Assembly (NCBI GenBank): GCA_002841355.1
Contig: PHFB01000010.1
Location: 1-64,000 of the forward strand
DNA from: Actinobacteria bacterium HGW-Actinobacteria-1
GTDB lineage: Bacteria > Actinomycetota > Coriobacteriia > Anaerosomatales > Anaerosomataceae
Reading direction: 5' to 3'
DNA: 64,000 bases
Shown here: one piece after another, positions 29,761 to 39,636 of the stretch
Layout: each line of letters opens with the position of its first letter
How positions within the stretch are numbered: position 1 is the first letter of the stretch
Notes under the pieces: generated by a model
Told to the model about the DNA's origin: nothing
The model's input: the letters and a program-made list of their open reading frames with translations, nothing else
The model's database searches: none
Made by a program: the position numbers and the translations under genes

Positions 29761-30679
29761 TGCCTCAGACATGATCCCTGCCGAGGACGTCACCGTCGAT
29801 CCTGGGGAGCGCGAACTCGTCGTCATCACCGGCATGTCGGGCGCGGGGCGCTCGGAGGCGATGCACACCTTCGAGGATCTCGGCTACTTCTGCATCGACA
29901 ACATCCCGCCGGCGCTCATCTCGCAGCTCGTGGCGCTCACCGCGCTGCCCGGCAGCCGCATCCGCCACGTCGCGGTCGTGTGCGACGTGCGCGGCGGGTC
30001 GTTCTTCTCGGAACTCTCAGCAGCACTGGCCGCGCTCGATGAGTCCGGCCACCCGCATCGCCTGCTGTTCCTCACGGCCGATGACCGCACCCTGGTGCAG
30101 CGCTTCAAGGAGACGCGGCGCCGGCATCCGCTGGCGGACGACCGCTCGCTGAGCGACGGTATCCGCGCGGAGCGCAAGCTGCTCGAGCCGTTCGAGCGCG
30201 TCGCCGACCTCATTGTGGATTCAAGTCACCTGCGCCCGCAGGAGCTTCGGGCGCTCATCAGGCAGCGGTTCCTCTCGGGCACCGAGACGGAGTCGCTCAC
30301 GGTGACGGTCTCGTCATTCGGTTTCAAGTACGGCGTGCCGATCGATGCGGACATCGTCATCGATGTTCGTTTCCTGCCGAACCCGTACTACATGCCGAAG
30401 CTTCGCGAGAAGACCGGACTCGACAAGCCGGTGCGGGCATTCGTGCTTGGACGTGTCGAGACCGAGGAGTTCCTGCGCCGTTGGTTCGACATGCTCGATG
30501 TGCTGCTTCCCGCATACTCGGCCGAGGGCAAGGCACAACTGCACATAGCGCTCGGATGCACGGGCGGCATGCATCGCAGCGTCGTCCTCGCCGAGCAGAC
30601 CGCCGAGCACCTGCGGCGTCACGGTGAACTCGTGAACGTATCGCATCGCGACATCGGCAAAGACAAGGGCCGTTCGTGA
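29753..30679 (+). CDS. rapZ: RNase adapter / nucleotide-binding protein RapZ (YvcJ)
   Basis: P-loop protein of the RapZ/YvcJ family. It has GMSGAGRS at residues 27-34, the DIPPALI-like segment (CIDNIPPALI), and the C-terminal IALGCTGGMHRSVVLAE that is diagnostic for the family. In E. coli RapZ steers small RNAs controlling GlmS; in Gram-positives YvcJ affects competence and cell-envelope metabolism. GTG 29753 (308 residues) overlaps the upstream stop; an ATG at 29771 is an alternative. First of the conserved rapZ-yvcK-whiA trio. Confidence 0.95.
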   Translation: MADASDMIPAEDVTVDPGERELVVITGMSGAGRSEAMHTFEDLGYFCIDNIPPALISQLVALTALPGSRIRHVAVVCDVRGGSFFSELSAALAALDESGHPHRLLFLTADDRTLVQRFKETRRRHPLADDRSLSDGIRAERKLLEPFERVADLIVDSSHLRPQELRALIRQRFLSGTETESLTVTVSSFGFKYGVPIDADIVIDVRFLPNPYYMPKLREKTGLDKPVRAFVLGRVETEEFLRRWFDMLDVLLPAYSAEGKAQLHIALGCTGGMHRSVVLAEQTAEHLRRHGELVNVSHRDIGKDKGRS

Positions 30680-31602
30680 GACGCGCGGTCGCCATCGGCG
30701 GCGGCACGGGACTCCCGGTCGTGCTGCGGTGCCTCGCATCCTGGGAGTATGACGTCACGGCAGTCGTCACGGTCGCTGACGACGGCGGCTCATCCGGCAC
30801 GCTCAGGCGCGAGCTCGGCGTACTGCCACCGGGTGACATCCGGAATTGCCTCGTTGCCCTGGCTGCGCCGGATTCGGCGCTCGCCGAGGTCTTCCAGTAC
30901 CGCTTCCCAGCAGGGGAGGGCCTCGTCGGCCATGCGCTCGGCAATCTCATCATCGCGGCGCTTGCCGAGATGCGCGGCGGTTTCGCCGAGGCCATCGAGG
31001 GTGCCTCGCAGTTGCTCGGCGTTCGCGGCCGGGTGCTCCCGTCAACGCTTGCGGACGTCGTGCTCTTCGCCGAGGACGACACCGGCGAGCGCGTCGTGGG
31101 CCAGGAGAATGTCGCGCACAGCGCCGCACGTGTGTGCAGCGTGCACCTCGAGCCAGCGGCGCCGCCGGCATACGCGCCGGTGCTCGACGCGATCCGTCAG
31201 GCGGACGTGGTCGTTCTCGGTCCCGGGAGTCTCTACACGAGCATCATGCCGAACCTGCTGATAGATGGTGTGGCCGAGGCCCTGCGTGCCACGAAGGCAC
31301 GCGTCATCTACATCTGCAACGTCGCAAACCAGCGCGGTGAGACAACGGGGCTCGATGCTGTCGGGCATGTCCTCGCGCTCGAAGAGCACGGGTTGCGCGG
31401 CGCTATCGACGTGGTGCTCGTGCACGACTCGGATGCGGCACCGCTTCCGGACGACATCTCGCCGGTCGACGGCGGTGCAAACGCCCGAGCACGGATAGAG
31501 GCGCACGGTATCACCGTCGTCGTGACCGATCTCGTCGACAGGAGCGCGCCGATGCATCACGATCCAGACCTGCTCTGCGCGGCGCTGAGGGGGTTGGCGT
31601 AG
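30676..31602 (+). CDS. yvcK: Gluconeogenesis factor YvcK/CofD-like
   Basis: Rossmann-like protein of the YvcK family (CofD superfamily), needed for growth on gluconeogenic carbon sources and for cell shape in Bacillus and mycobacteria (CuvA). It contains GGGTGLPVVL at residues 8-17, VADDGGSSGTLRRELGVLPPGDIRNCL and VLGPGSLYTSIMPNLL, all family signatures. The 308-residue length is normal. Its GTG overlaps the rapZ stop by 4 bp and its TAG abuts the whiA GTG, so the three are translated in series. Confidence 0.95.
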   Translation: MRRAVAIGGGTGLPVVLRCLASWEYDVTAVVTVADDGGSSGTLRRELGVLPPGDIRNCLVALAAPDSALAEVFQYRFPAGEGLVGHALGNLIIAALAEMRGGFAEAIEGASQLLGVRGRVLPSTLADVVLFAEDDTGERVVGQENVAHSAARVCSVHLEPAAPPAYAPVLDAIRQADVVVLGPGSLYTSIMPNLLIDGVAEALRATKARVIYICNVANQRGETTGLDAVGHVLALEEHGLRGAIDVVLVHDSDAAPLPDDISPVDGGANARARIEAHGITVVVTDLVDRSAPMHHDPDLLCAALRGLA

Positions 31603-32526
31603 GTGTCATTCACTGCCGAGGTCAAAGACGAACTGTCGCGGGTCGAGCCGAAGCGCAAGTGCTGCCCACGCGCCGAGCTCTCGGCTCTCGTTCGCGTGGA
31701 AGGCACCCTGCACTTCACCGGCAACGAACGCTTTCGTCTGGAGATCGCCACCGAGACGGCTCCGGTGGCGCGCAAGGCGATCAAGTTGCTGCACAGCATC
31801 TACGAACTTACGACCGAACTCACGGTCCGCCGCTCGGTGCTCCACAAATCGAACAACTACCTCATCACAGTGCCCGCGCAACCGAAACTCGCCCAGGCGC
31901 TGCACGACTTAGGCATCCTCGACGACGCACTCACGCCCAGCCACGGTATTCCGCGCTGGCTTGTGAAGAAGGACTGCTGCGCGATCTCGTACCTGCGTGG
32001 CGCGTTTCTTGGCGGCGGCTTCGTGGCGGATCCGCACGGCGACTTCCACTTCGAGCTTACCGCCGAGTCCGAGCAGGTGGCCGAGGACCTCACTGCGATC
32101 ATGGCCCGCTTCGACATCAACGCGCGCATCACGCAGCGGCGCGGCACGTACGCGGTCTACCTGAAGGGCGCCGAGCCGATCGTCACGTTCCTCGCGCTGG
32201 TCGGCGCTCACCACGCGCTGCTTCGCACGGAGGACGTGCGCATCATCAAGGGCGTCCGCAACGACGTGAATCGCCTCGTGAATGCGGAGACCGCCAACCT
32301 CCAGAAGAGCGCCGAGGCGGCCATGACGCAAGTCGAGGCCATTCGACGACTCGCATCGTCGCGCGGTCTGGAGAGTCTGCCGCCAGCGCTGCAGGAGCTT
32401 GCGGCGTTGCGCCTGGAGCATCCCGACGCGAGCCTGCGTGAGCTCGGCGAGCTTGCAGAGCCGCCGCTCTCAAAGTCCGCCGTCTATCACCGTATCCGCC
32501 GGCTGGAAGAGCTCGCCTCGGACTAA
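31603..32526 (+). CDS. whiA: DNA-binding protein WhiA
   Basis: Sporulation and cell-division regulator combining a degenerate LAGLIDADG homing-endonuclease fold (CCAISYLRGAFLGGGFVADPHGDFHFEL at about residues 125-155) with a C-terminal helix-turn-helix (LRELGELAEPPLSKSAVYHRIRRL). It is conserved in non-sporulating Gram-positives as well, where it affects chromosome segregation and division. 307 residues, GTG start at 31603 directly after the yvcK stop. Confidence 0.96.
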   Translation: MSFTAEVKDELSRVEPKRKCCPRAELSALVRVEGTLHFTGNERFRLEIATETAPVARKAIKLLHSIYELTTELTVRRSVLHKSNNYLITVPAQPKLAQALHDLGILDDALTPSHGIPRWLVKKDCCAISYLRGAFLGGGFVADPHGDFHFELTAESEQVAEDLTAIMARFDINARITQRRGTYAVYLKGAEPIVTFLALVGAHHALLRTEDVRIIKGVRNDVNRLVNAETANLQKSAEAAMTQVEAIRRLASSRGLESLPPALQELAALRLEHPDASLRELGELAEPPLSKSAVYHRIRRLEELASD

Positions 32527-32631
32527 CGGCCGCACGGGGGTGCTGTTGCGTCGCTGTTTCGGCTACTATTCGAGGCGTGGCCCGTAGCGGCCCGGCATTT
32601 GTCCGTTCGGGTTATGAGGAGGGGTTGGCTC

Positions 32632-33633
<1,002 letters not shown>

Positions 33634-33647
33634 CTCGATCTCACCTG

Positions 33648-33673
33648 CAGCGGGCGCGGAAACGCGCCCGCTG
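33648..33673. terminator. Perfect hairpin between gap and pgk
   Basis: CAGCGGGCGCG pairs perfectly with CGCGCCCGCTG around a GAAA tetraloop. No T-run follows. In the middle of a glycolytic operon this probably stabilises the gap mRNA or partly attenuates, giving more gap than pgk. Confidence 0.6.
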
Positions 33674-33704
33674 TCGTGTCCGGTACCAAGTATGTGGAGG
33701 GGCG

Positions 33705-34898
33705 ATGTTCTCCAAGAAGACCGTGAAAGACGTCGACGTCCGCGGCAAGCGCGTTCTCGTGCGCGTCGATTTCAACGTCCCGCTCGCCGAGGGATCGGTC
33801 ACCGATGACACCCGGGTGCGTGCGGCGCTGCCGACGTTGCGCTACCTGGTCGACCATGGCGCACGCGTCATCGTCATGAGCCATCTCGGCCGCCCCAAGG
33901 GTGAGCCCGACCCGCAGTACAGCCTCCGTCCGGTGCGACGCGTGCTTCAACGCCTGCTTGGCCGCAATGTCGTCTTCGTCGACGACATCGTCGGTGCCGA
34001 GGCGCACGAGGCCGTCGACCGCATGGTCGACGGTGAGATCATCATGCTCGAGAACGTCCGCTTCAATCCCGGCGAGAAGGCGAACGATCCCGAGTTCGCA
34101 AAAGCGCTCGCATCGCTCGCGGACATCTACGTGAACGACGCGTTCGGCGCGGCGCACCGCGCGCATGCATCGACGGCCGGCGTAGCACAGTACCTGCCTG
34201 CAGTCGCGGGCCTGCTGCTCTCGCGCGAGGTCGAAACGCTCACCTCGATGCTCACCGATCCCGAGCGCCCGTTCGTTGCGATCCTCGGCGGGTCGAAGGT
34301 CTCGGACAAGATCGGTGTCATCGATCGCATGCTCGACTGCGTCGATTCGCTGCTTATCGGTGGCGGGATGTGCTTCACCTTCCTCGTCGCCAAGGGCGTG
34401 GACGTCGGCCGTTCGCTCGTCGAGGAGGAGTGGATCGAGCCAGCCAGGCAGATGATGGAGAAGGCGCTCGAGCGTGACGTCGAGATCATGCTCCCCGTCG
34501 ACTTCGTCGTCGCCGAGGCCATCGAGCACGACTCCGAGACGAAGGTCGTTGGCCGAGAGGAGATCCCCTCGGACATGATGGGCCTCGACATCGGACCGAC
34601 CACGAGCGAGCTCTTCAAGGGCGCTATCGGTATGGCGCGCACCATCTTCTGGAATGGTCCCATGGGCGTGTTCGAGATGAAGCCGTTCGAGACCGGTACG
34701 CGCGAAGTCGCCATGGCGGTCGCGCGCAACAACCGCGCGGTCTCCGTCATCGGCGGTGGCGATTCCGTTGCAGCGCTCAAGAAGTTCGATCTTGAGGAGC
34801 GCGTCACGTTCGTCTCCACAGGCGGTGGCGCTTCGATGAAATTGCTCGAGGGCACGACGCTTCCTGGCGTCGAGGCGCTCATGGACAAAGACGCGTAG
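33705..34898 (+). CDS. pgk: Phosphoglycerate kinase
   Basis: ATP-generating glycolytic kinase. It shows the N-domain RVDFNVPL, SHLGRPKGEPD, the FGAAHRAHAST substrate loop, and the C-domain nucleotide site GGSKVSDKIGVI plus the closing STGGGASMKLLEG. 397 residues, normal. ATG 33705 has GGAGGGG 5 nt upstream. Preceded by a hairpin separating it from gap, and 20 bp ahead of tpiA. Confidence 0.97.
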   Translation: MFSKKTVKDVDVRGKRVLVRVDFNVPLAEGSVTDDTRVRAALPTLRYLVDHGARVIVMSHLGRPKGEPDPQYSLRPVRRVLQRLLGRNVVFVDDIVGAEAHEAVDRMVDGEIIMLENVRFNPGEKANDPEFAKALASLADIYVNDAFGAAHRAHASTAGVAQYLPAVAGLLLSREVETLTSMLTDPERPFVAILGGSKVSDKIGVIDRMLDCVDSLLIGGGMCFTFLVAKGVDVGRSLVEEEWIEPARQMMEKALERDVEIMLPVDFVVAEAIEHDSETKVVGREEIPSDMMGLDIGPTTSELFKGAIGMARTIFWNGPMGVFEMKPFETGTREVAMAVARNNRAVSVIGGGDSVAALKKFDLEERVTFVSTGGGASMKLLEGTTLPGVEALMDKDA

Positions 34899-34918
34899 CA
34901 CTCGGAAAGGGGAGCGCC

Positions 34919-35698
34919 ATGGAGCGCCGAATGATGGTCGCCGGCAACTGGAAGATGTACACCACTTCGGGTGAGGGTGCGGTGCTCGTCCAGGACATCG
35001 CCGAGGAGCTCGAGCGGGAGCTCGACGACAATGCGCTCGACGTGGTCGTGTGCCCGCCGTTCACCGGCATCAAGGCCGTCTCGACCGTGGTCGAGCTCGA
35101 TCATCTCAATATGGGCCTCGGCGCGCAGGATATGTTCTGGGAGGCTGAGGGCGCTTTCACCGGAGCCATCTCGGCACGCATGCTCACCGAGCTGCGGTGT
35201 ACGCATGTGATCGTCGGTCACTCGGAGCGTCGCGAGTTCTTCGGCGAGACCGATGAGACCGTCAACAAGAAGGTACATGCGGTGTTCGCCGCCGGAATGA
35301 CGCCGATCATGTGCTGCGGCGAGACGCTGGCGACGCGCGATGCGCTGGAGACCGACTCGTTCATTCGCTCCCAGATTGTGGCGGGCGCTGCCGGGCTCTC
35401 AGCAGAACAGGCCGCTCGGCTCGTGATTGCATACGAACCGATTTGGGCCATCGGTTCCGGTCGTACGCCTACCCCCGAGTCCGCCAACGACGTAACTCGC
35501 GCCATCCGCGCGACTATCGGCGCGATGTACGGCCCGCCCGCCGCAATGCAGGTCCGCGTGCTCTACGGCGGCTCGGTGAAGCCGGAGAACGCGAGCATGT
35601 TCTTCTCGGAGCCCGACATCGACGGCGCGCTTGTCGGCGGCGCCGCGCTCAAGGCCGACTCGTTCGCTGCAATTGCGAAGGCGGCATGCGGGAAGTGA
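34919..35698 (+). CDS. tpiA: Triosephosphate isomerase
   Basis: TIM-barrel isomerase of dihydroxyacetone phosphate and glyceraldehyde 3-phosphate. It shows N-K (AGNWKMY), catalytic His in VGHSERREFFGET, catalytic Glu in IAYEPIWAIGSG, and the phosphate-gripping YGGSVKPEN. 259 residues. A GGAAAGGGGAG ribosome site precedes ATG 34919. The 3' end overlaps the gpmI start by 13 bp. Confidence 0.97.
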   Translation: MERRMMVAGNWKMYTTSGEGAVLVQDIAEELERELDDNALDVVVCPPFTGIKAVSTVVELDHLNMGLGAQDMFWEAEGAFTGAISARMLTELRCTHVIVGHSERREFFGETDETVNKKVHAVFAAGMTPIMCCGETLATRDALETDSFIRSQIVAGAAGLSAEQAARLVIAYEPIWAIGSGRTPTPESANDVTRAIRATIGAMYGPPAAMQVRVLYGGSVKPENASMFFSEPDIDGALVGGAALKADSFAAIAKAACGK

Positions 35699-37221
35699 CA
35701 ACGCCTGTCGCGCTCGTGATCATGGATGGCTTCGGACTCGGCGCGCCGGGTCCCGGCAACGCCATCACCGAGGCGAACACGCCCAATCTCGACCGGCTCT
35801 TCGCCGAATGCCCGTGGGCACCGCTTGAGGCGTCGGGCGAGGCTGTGGGTCTTCCCGATGGCCAGATGGGCAATTCCGAGGTCGGACATCTCAACATCGG
35901 CGCCGGCCGCGTCGTCTACCAGGAGCTGACCCGCATCTGCAAGTCCATCGAGGACGGCTCGCTCGTCGAGAACGAGGTGCTTGCGACCGCCATGGATGCG
36001 GCCATCGCGGCCAACGGAGCCGTGCACTTCATGGGGCTGCTCTCGGACGGCGGCGTCCACAGCCACCAGGATCACCTGTACGCGCTCGTCCGCATGGCCG
36101 CGTCGCGAGGCGCGAAGCGCGTCTTCGTGCATGCGTTCCTGGACGGCCGAGACGTTCCTCCGCACAGCGGCCTCGGCTTCATCGAGAAGCTGGAAGTCGT
36201 TCTTGCCGAGGTGGGCGTCGGCCGCATTGCGACCGTCATGGGCCGCTACTACGCCATGGACCGCGACAAGCGGTGGGAGCGGGTCGAGCAGGCGTGGAGC
36301 GCGATGACCCTGGGTATTGGCGTGCACACGCCGTCGGCAACGGCAGCCCTCTCGGCGTCGTACGAGGCCGGAGTCACCGACGAGTTCGTGGCGCCGACAG
36401 TCGTCTGCGACGGCGACCTGCCGATCGGCACGCTTGCCGACCATGACGCGCTCGTCTTCTTCAACTTCCGACCGGACCGCGCACGTGAGATCACGAGGGC
36501 GTTCGTGGATCCTGCGTTCGATGGGTTCGTTCGCTCGGTCCAGCCGAAGCTCCATTTCGTGTGTCTGACCGACTACGACCCGACGATTCCTGCGCCGGTC
36601 GCCTTCGCGAAAGACCTCCCATGTTGCGTTCTGGCGGATGTACTCTCGGAAGCGGGTCTGCGGCAGCTGCACATCGCTGAGACGGAGAAGTACGCACACG
36701 TGACGTTCTTCTTGAACGGTGGCGCAGAAGCGCCGAAGGACGGCGAGGAGCGCGTGCTCGTGCCGAGCCCGCACGTCCCGACGTACGACTCGCAACCCGA
36801 GATGAGCGAGCCCGAGGTGACGCGGCTGCTCGTGGAGGCCATCGAACAGCAGCGCGCCGACTTCTACGTGGTCAACTACGCGAATTGCGACATGGTCGGG
36901 CATACGGGTGTCTCTGAGGCGGCAATCCGCGCTGTCGAAGCCGTCGACGACGGAGTCGGCCGCGTCGCCAGGGCCATCTCGGCGTTGGGCGGTGCGCTCA
37001 TCGTGACCGCCGACCATGGGAATGCAGAGCGGATGATGGAACCGGACGGCAGCCCGTTCACCGCTCACACGACAGACCCGGTGCCGTTCATCTGCTGCGG
37101 TGGAGGCGTCACACAGGTGCGTGATGGAGGAATCCTCGCCGATGTGGCCCCGAGCGTTCTCGACCTGCTCGGCATCGACCCGCCCGCCGAGTGGACAGGG
37201 GAGACGCTGCTCGGGCGCTAG
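35686..37221 (+). CDS. gpmI: 2,3-bisphosphoglycerate-independent phosphoglycerate mutase
   Basis: Manganese-dependent mutase of the alkaline phosphatase fold. Metal-binding MDGFG (Asp14), catalytic Ser64 in MGNSEVGHLNIGAGR, HAFLDGRDVPP, NFRPDRAREI and the C-terminal metal sites YANCDMVGHTG and TADHGNAE are all present. 511 residues. ATG 35686 overlaps tpiA; GTG 35695 is a possible alternative. It is the last enzyme of the glycolytic run. Confidence 0.96.
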   Translation: MREVTTPVALVIMDGFGLGAPGPGNAITEANTPNLDRLFAECPWAPLEASGEAVGLPDGQMGNSEVGHLNIGAGRVVYQELTRICKSIEDGSLVENEVLATAMDAAIAANGAVHFMGLLSDGGVHSHQDHLYALVRMAASRGAKRVFVHAFLDGRDVPPHSGLGFIEKLEVVLAEVGVGRIATVMGRYYAMDRDKRWERVEQAWSAMTLGIGVHTPSATAALSASYEAGVTDEFVAPTVVCDGDLPIGTLADHDALVFFNFRPDRAREITRAFVDPAFDGFVRSVQPKLHFVCLTDYDPTIPAPVAFAKDLPCCVLADVLSEAGLRQLHIAETEKYAHVTFFLNGGAEAPKDGEERVLVPSPHVPTYDSQPEMSEPEVTRLLVEAIEQQRADFYVVNYANCDMVGHTGVSEAAIRAVEAVDDGVGRVARAISALGGALIVTADHGNAERMMEPDGSPFTAHTTDPVPFICCGGGVTQVRDGGILADVAPSVLDLLGIDPPAEWTGETLLGR

Positions 37222-37250
37222 TTGAGCAACCAGCCTCGTGTCGGTATACT
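37222..37250 (+). promoter_or_regulatory. Sigma-70-type promoter for secG
   Basis: TTGAGC (37222-37227), a 17-bp spacer, then TATACT (37245-37250). This is a good housekeeping promoter that starts right after the gpmI stop and would give secG a leader of about 60 nt. Confidence 0.75.
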
Positions 37251-37319
37251 GGCACGGTTCGACTGAGACATGCCGATCGTCCTGAGAGTCCCGAGGGGCG
37301 GCGTTTTCGAGGAGTTGTA

Positions 37320-37565
37320 GTGACTGTCTTCGCATACATCGTCATTGCTATTCACAGTATATGCGCTATTGGCCTGATTCTATTCGTCCTTCTGCATTCA
37401 GGTAAGGGCACGGGCCTTTCCTCCATGCTGGGCGGTGCCGTGCCTACCACGTCGAGCGGCAGCGGTATCATCGAGAAGAACCTCGACCGCATCACCGTTG
37501 GTTTCGCTGCTGGTTACGCGGTCACGGCTCTGTTGCTCATGATCATCTACCGACCAGGTCTGTAA
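37320..37565 (+). CDS. secG: Preprotein translocase subunit SecG
   Basis: Small two-helix component of the SecYEG channel in the membrane. The 81-residue protein has two transmembrane segments (residues 3-25 and about 57-76) separated by the conserved loop GKGTGLSSMLGGAVPTTSSGS. GTG 37320 is preceded by GAGGAG. SecG directly after gap-pgk-tpiA-gpm is a widespread Gram-positive order. It is followed by a strong terminator. Confidence 0.93.
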   Translation: MTVFAYIVIAIHSICAIGLILFVLLHSGKGTGLSSMLGGAVPTTSSGSGIIEKNLDRITVGFAAGYAVTALLLMIIYRPGL

Positions 37566-37593
37566 GCGCTCGAGACGACCGGTCCTGCAAGAC

Positions 37594-37630
37594 AAAGCAA
37601 CGCCCGCCATCTTGGCGGGCGTTGCTTTTT
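37594..37630. terminator. Strong intrinsic terminator after secG
   Basis: A 15-bp perfect stem (37594-37608 with 37614-37628) around ATCTT, rich in GC and ending in a T-run on the + strand (A-run on the other arm). This is a textbook rho-independent terminator and could act in both directions. Confidence 0.95.
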
Positions 37631-37851
37631 GCGTGCCGAAGCACGGTGCGTGAAGGTGTCTGCGCTTGCCTTTCTATGCAAAGAGCGGGAGTATTAGGTG
37701 TTCGTTCCACGTCCGCAAAGGAACACTAGAAGAAGGCATCGGCCTGTGCGGCCGAGTTTGATCGCCAGGGAGGGATGAACGCGCGCGATCGTTGGACTAT
37801 TTGGCAGTGTATACATGCAAGTACGCACGGTTTCCGGAGGGAGGCTGAACA

Positions 37852-39519
37852 TTGTCTAGTCGAATTCGTAAGAGCATGGCTGTCGCTTTGGCCCTTGTCA
37901 TGGTCGTTGCGGTTGCGGGTCTCGGTGGTTGTAAGGCCAAGACCGATACTGGCACTGGCACTGACACGGGCAGCACGGGCGCAACCAAGGGCGGTACGCT
38001 GAGTTTCTACATCAACGAGCCTGCGTTTATCGACCCCGTGAACGCTCAGGAATCTGAGGGTATGCAGGTCGTCAACTCGGTCTTTGACAGCCTGGTCGAC
38101 TTCGATCCGGCCACGTCTGAGATCATGCCTTCAGCGGCGGAGAGCTGGGAAGGTAACGCGGACGCAAGCGTTTGGACGTTCAAGCTTCGCAAGGGTGCGA
38201 AGTTCCACAATGGCCGCGAGGTCACGGCTCAGGACTTCAAGTACGCCTGGGAGCGCATCTGCAATCCCGAGAACAAGTCCGAGATCTCCTACCACCTCGC
38301 AGCAGTCAAGGGCTTCGACGAGATGGCAGCCGGCACCGCTAAGGAGCTGTCTGGCGTCAAGGTCGTCGATGACTACACCCTTGAAGTGACCCTCTCGTAT
38401 CCTTTCGGTGACTTCGAGTATGTCGTTGGTCACCCGGCCCTGGGCCCGGTCCCGGCCGAAGAGCTCGACACGCCCGACAAGGTCAAGGCGTTCCTTGATA
38501 TGCCGATCGGCAACGGCCCCTTCAAGATGGCTGAGCCGTGGTCGCACAACCAGGGCATCAAGGTCGTTCGCTTTGACGATTACTATGGCGACACCGCTCT
38601 TCTCGACGGCGTCGACTTCAAGATCTTCAAGGACGAAGAGACCGCATTCCTCGAGTTCAAGGCCGGCAACCTGGACTTCACCAGCATCCCTGGTGGCCAG
38701 ATCGAAGCCTCGATCCAGGAGTACGGCGAGAGCGCTGACGGTTACACGATTGAGCCTGGCAAGCAGGTTCTGACCGGTTCCGAGCTCTCCACCTACTACA
38801 TGATCTTCAACACCAAGGACGCCACGCTCAAGAACGCAGACGTCCGCCGTGCTATCTCGATGGCGATCAACCGCGAGGCAATCGTCACGAGCGTGTACGA
38901 GGGCACTCGTAGCCCTGCCACCGGCATCGTTCCCAAGGGCATCGTCGGCTATCAGGACGGCGCGTGGCCGTATGCGAAGTACGACAAGGAAGGCGCCATC
39001 GCTCTGCTGGAGAAGGCCGGATATCCGGGCGGCAAGGGTCTCCCCGAGATCAGCCTGTCGTTCAACTCCGGCTCAGGTCATGAGCCTGTCATGCAGCTCA
39101 TCCAGTCCGACCTCAAGGCCATCGGCGTGAACGTCAAGCTCGACGGCCAGGAGTGGGCGCAGTACCTGGACAAGCTGGATGCTGGCGAGTTCCAGTTGGG
39201 TCGTCTCGGCTGGCTTGCCGACTACCCGATCATGGACAACTTCCTGTATCCGCTGTTCTACTCCAAGAGCGCTGACAACCACTCGTTCTACAACGACCCC
39301 GCGATGGACACCGCAATCCTGGACGCCCGCAAGGTCACCGACCCTGCCGCGCGTGTAGAGGCCTATCGCGCGATCGAGAAGACCATCGGCGAAGCCGCCC
39401 CGGTCGCCCCGATCGTCGGGTACAAGCACCAGCGTGTCGGCTCGGCACGTATCCGTGACTTCGTCTTCAGCCCGATGAGCCTTGCGGCTCTCGACAAGGC
39501 CTGGATCGAGACGAAGTAG
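37852..39519 (+). CDS. oppA: Oligopeptide ABC transporter substrate-binding lipoprotein
   Basis: Peptide-binding lipoprotein (SBP family 5) on the outer face of the membrane. The signal peptide ends in a lipobox VAGLGGC with Cys27 as the lipid anchor, followed by a Thr/Gly-rich linker. The mature domain contains the family-5 features WTFKLRKGAKFHNGREVTAQDF and the MAINREAIV and GYPGGKGLPEI segments. 555 residues. TTG 37852 was chosen because GGAGGGAGG (37836-37843) lies 8 nt upstream. First gene of the opp operon; a 221-bp leader region after the secG terminator holds its promoter, which I could not locate. Confidence 0.92.
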   Translation: MSSRIRKSMAVALALVMVVAVAGLGGCKAKTDTGTGTDTGSTGATKGGTLSFYINEPAFIDPVNAQESEGMQVVNSVFDSLVDFDPATSEIMPSAAESWEGNADASVWTFKLRKGAKFHNGREVTAQDFKYAWERICNPENKSEISYHLAAVKGFDEMAAGTAKELSGVKVVDDYTLEVTLSYPFGDFEYVVGHPALGPVPAEELDTPDKVKAFLDMPIGNGPFKMAEPWSHNQGIKVVRFDDYYGDTALLDGVDFKIFKDEETAFLEFKAGNLDFTSIPGGQIEASIQEYGESADGYTIEPGKQVLTGSELSTYYMIFNTKDATLKNADVRRAISMAINREAIVTSVYEGTRSPATGIVPKGIVGYQDGAWPYAKYDKEGAIALLEKAGYPGGKGLPEISLSFNSGSGHEPVMQLIQSDLKAIGVNVKLDGQEWAQYLDKLDAGEFQLGRLGWLADYPIMDNFLYPLFYSKSADNHSFYNDPAMDTAILDARKVTDPAARVEAYRAIEKTIGEAAPVAPIVGYKHQRVGSARIRDFVFSPMSLAALDKAWIETK

Positions 39520-39546
39520 CACAGGAACCAAGAGAAACATGGTGAC

Positions 39547-39576
39547 GTGGGAGGATGCCGCAGGGCATCCTCCCAC
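39547..39576. terminator. Attenuating hairpin between oppA and oppB
   Basis: A perfect 13-bp stem, GTGGGAGGATGCC (39547-39559) with its complement (39564-39576), around GCAG. No T-run. Such a hairpin after a binding-protein gene commonly protects the oppA mRNA and lowers expression of the membrane genes that follow. Confidence 0.7.
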
Positions 39577-39636
39577 CGATTCCACCACACGCGTCTCTCG
39601 CAACTTGGCCTATCCCGAACCCAGTTAGGCGCCGCT

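Noticed and set aside
37249-37264. TGGCACGGTTCGACTG considered as a sigma-54 promoter before secG
   Set aside because: The -12 TTGC element is missing, and a good TTGAGC-17-TATACT promoter overlaps it.
35563-37335. A 590-codon minus-strand frame across gpmI
   Set aside because: Antisense shadow of a full-length, motif-complete gpmI.
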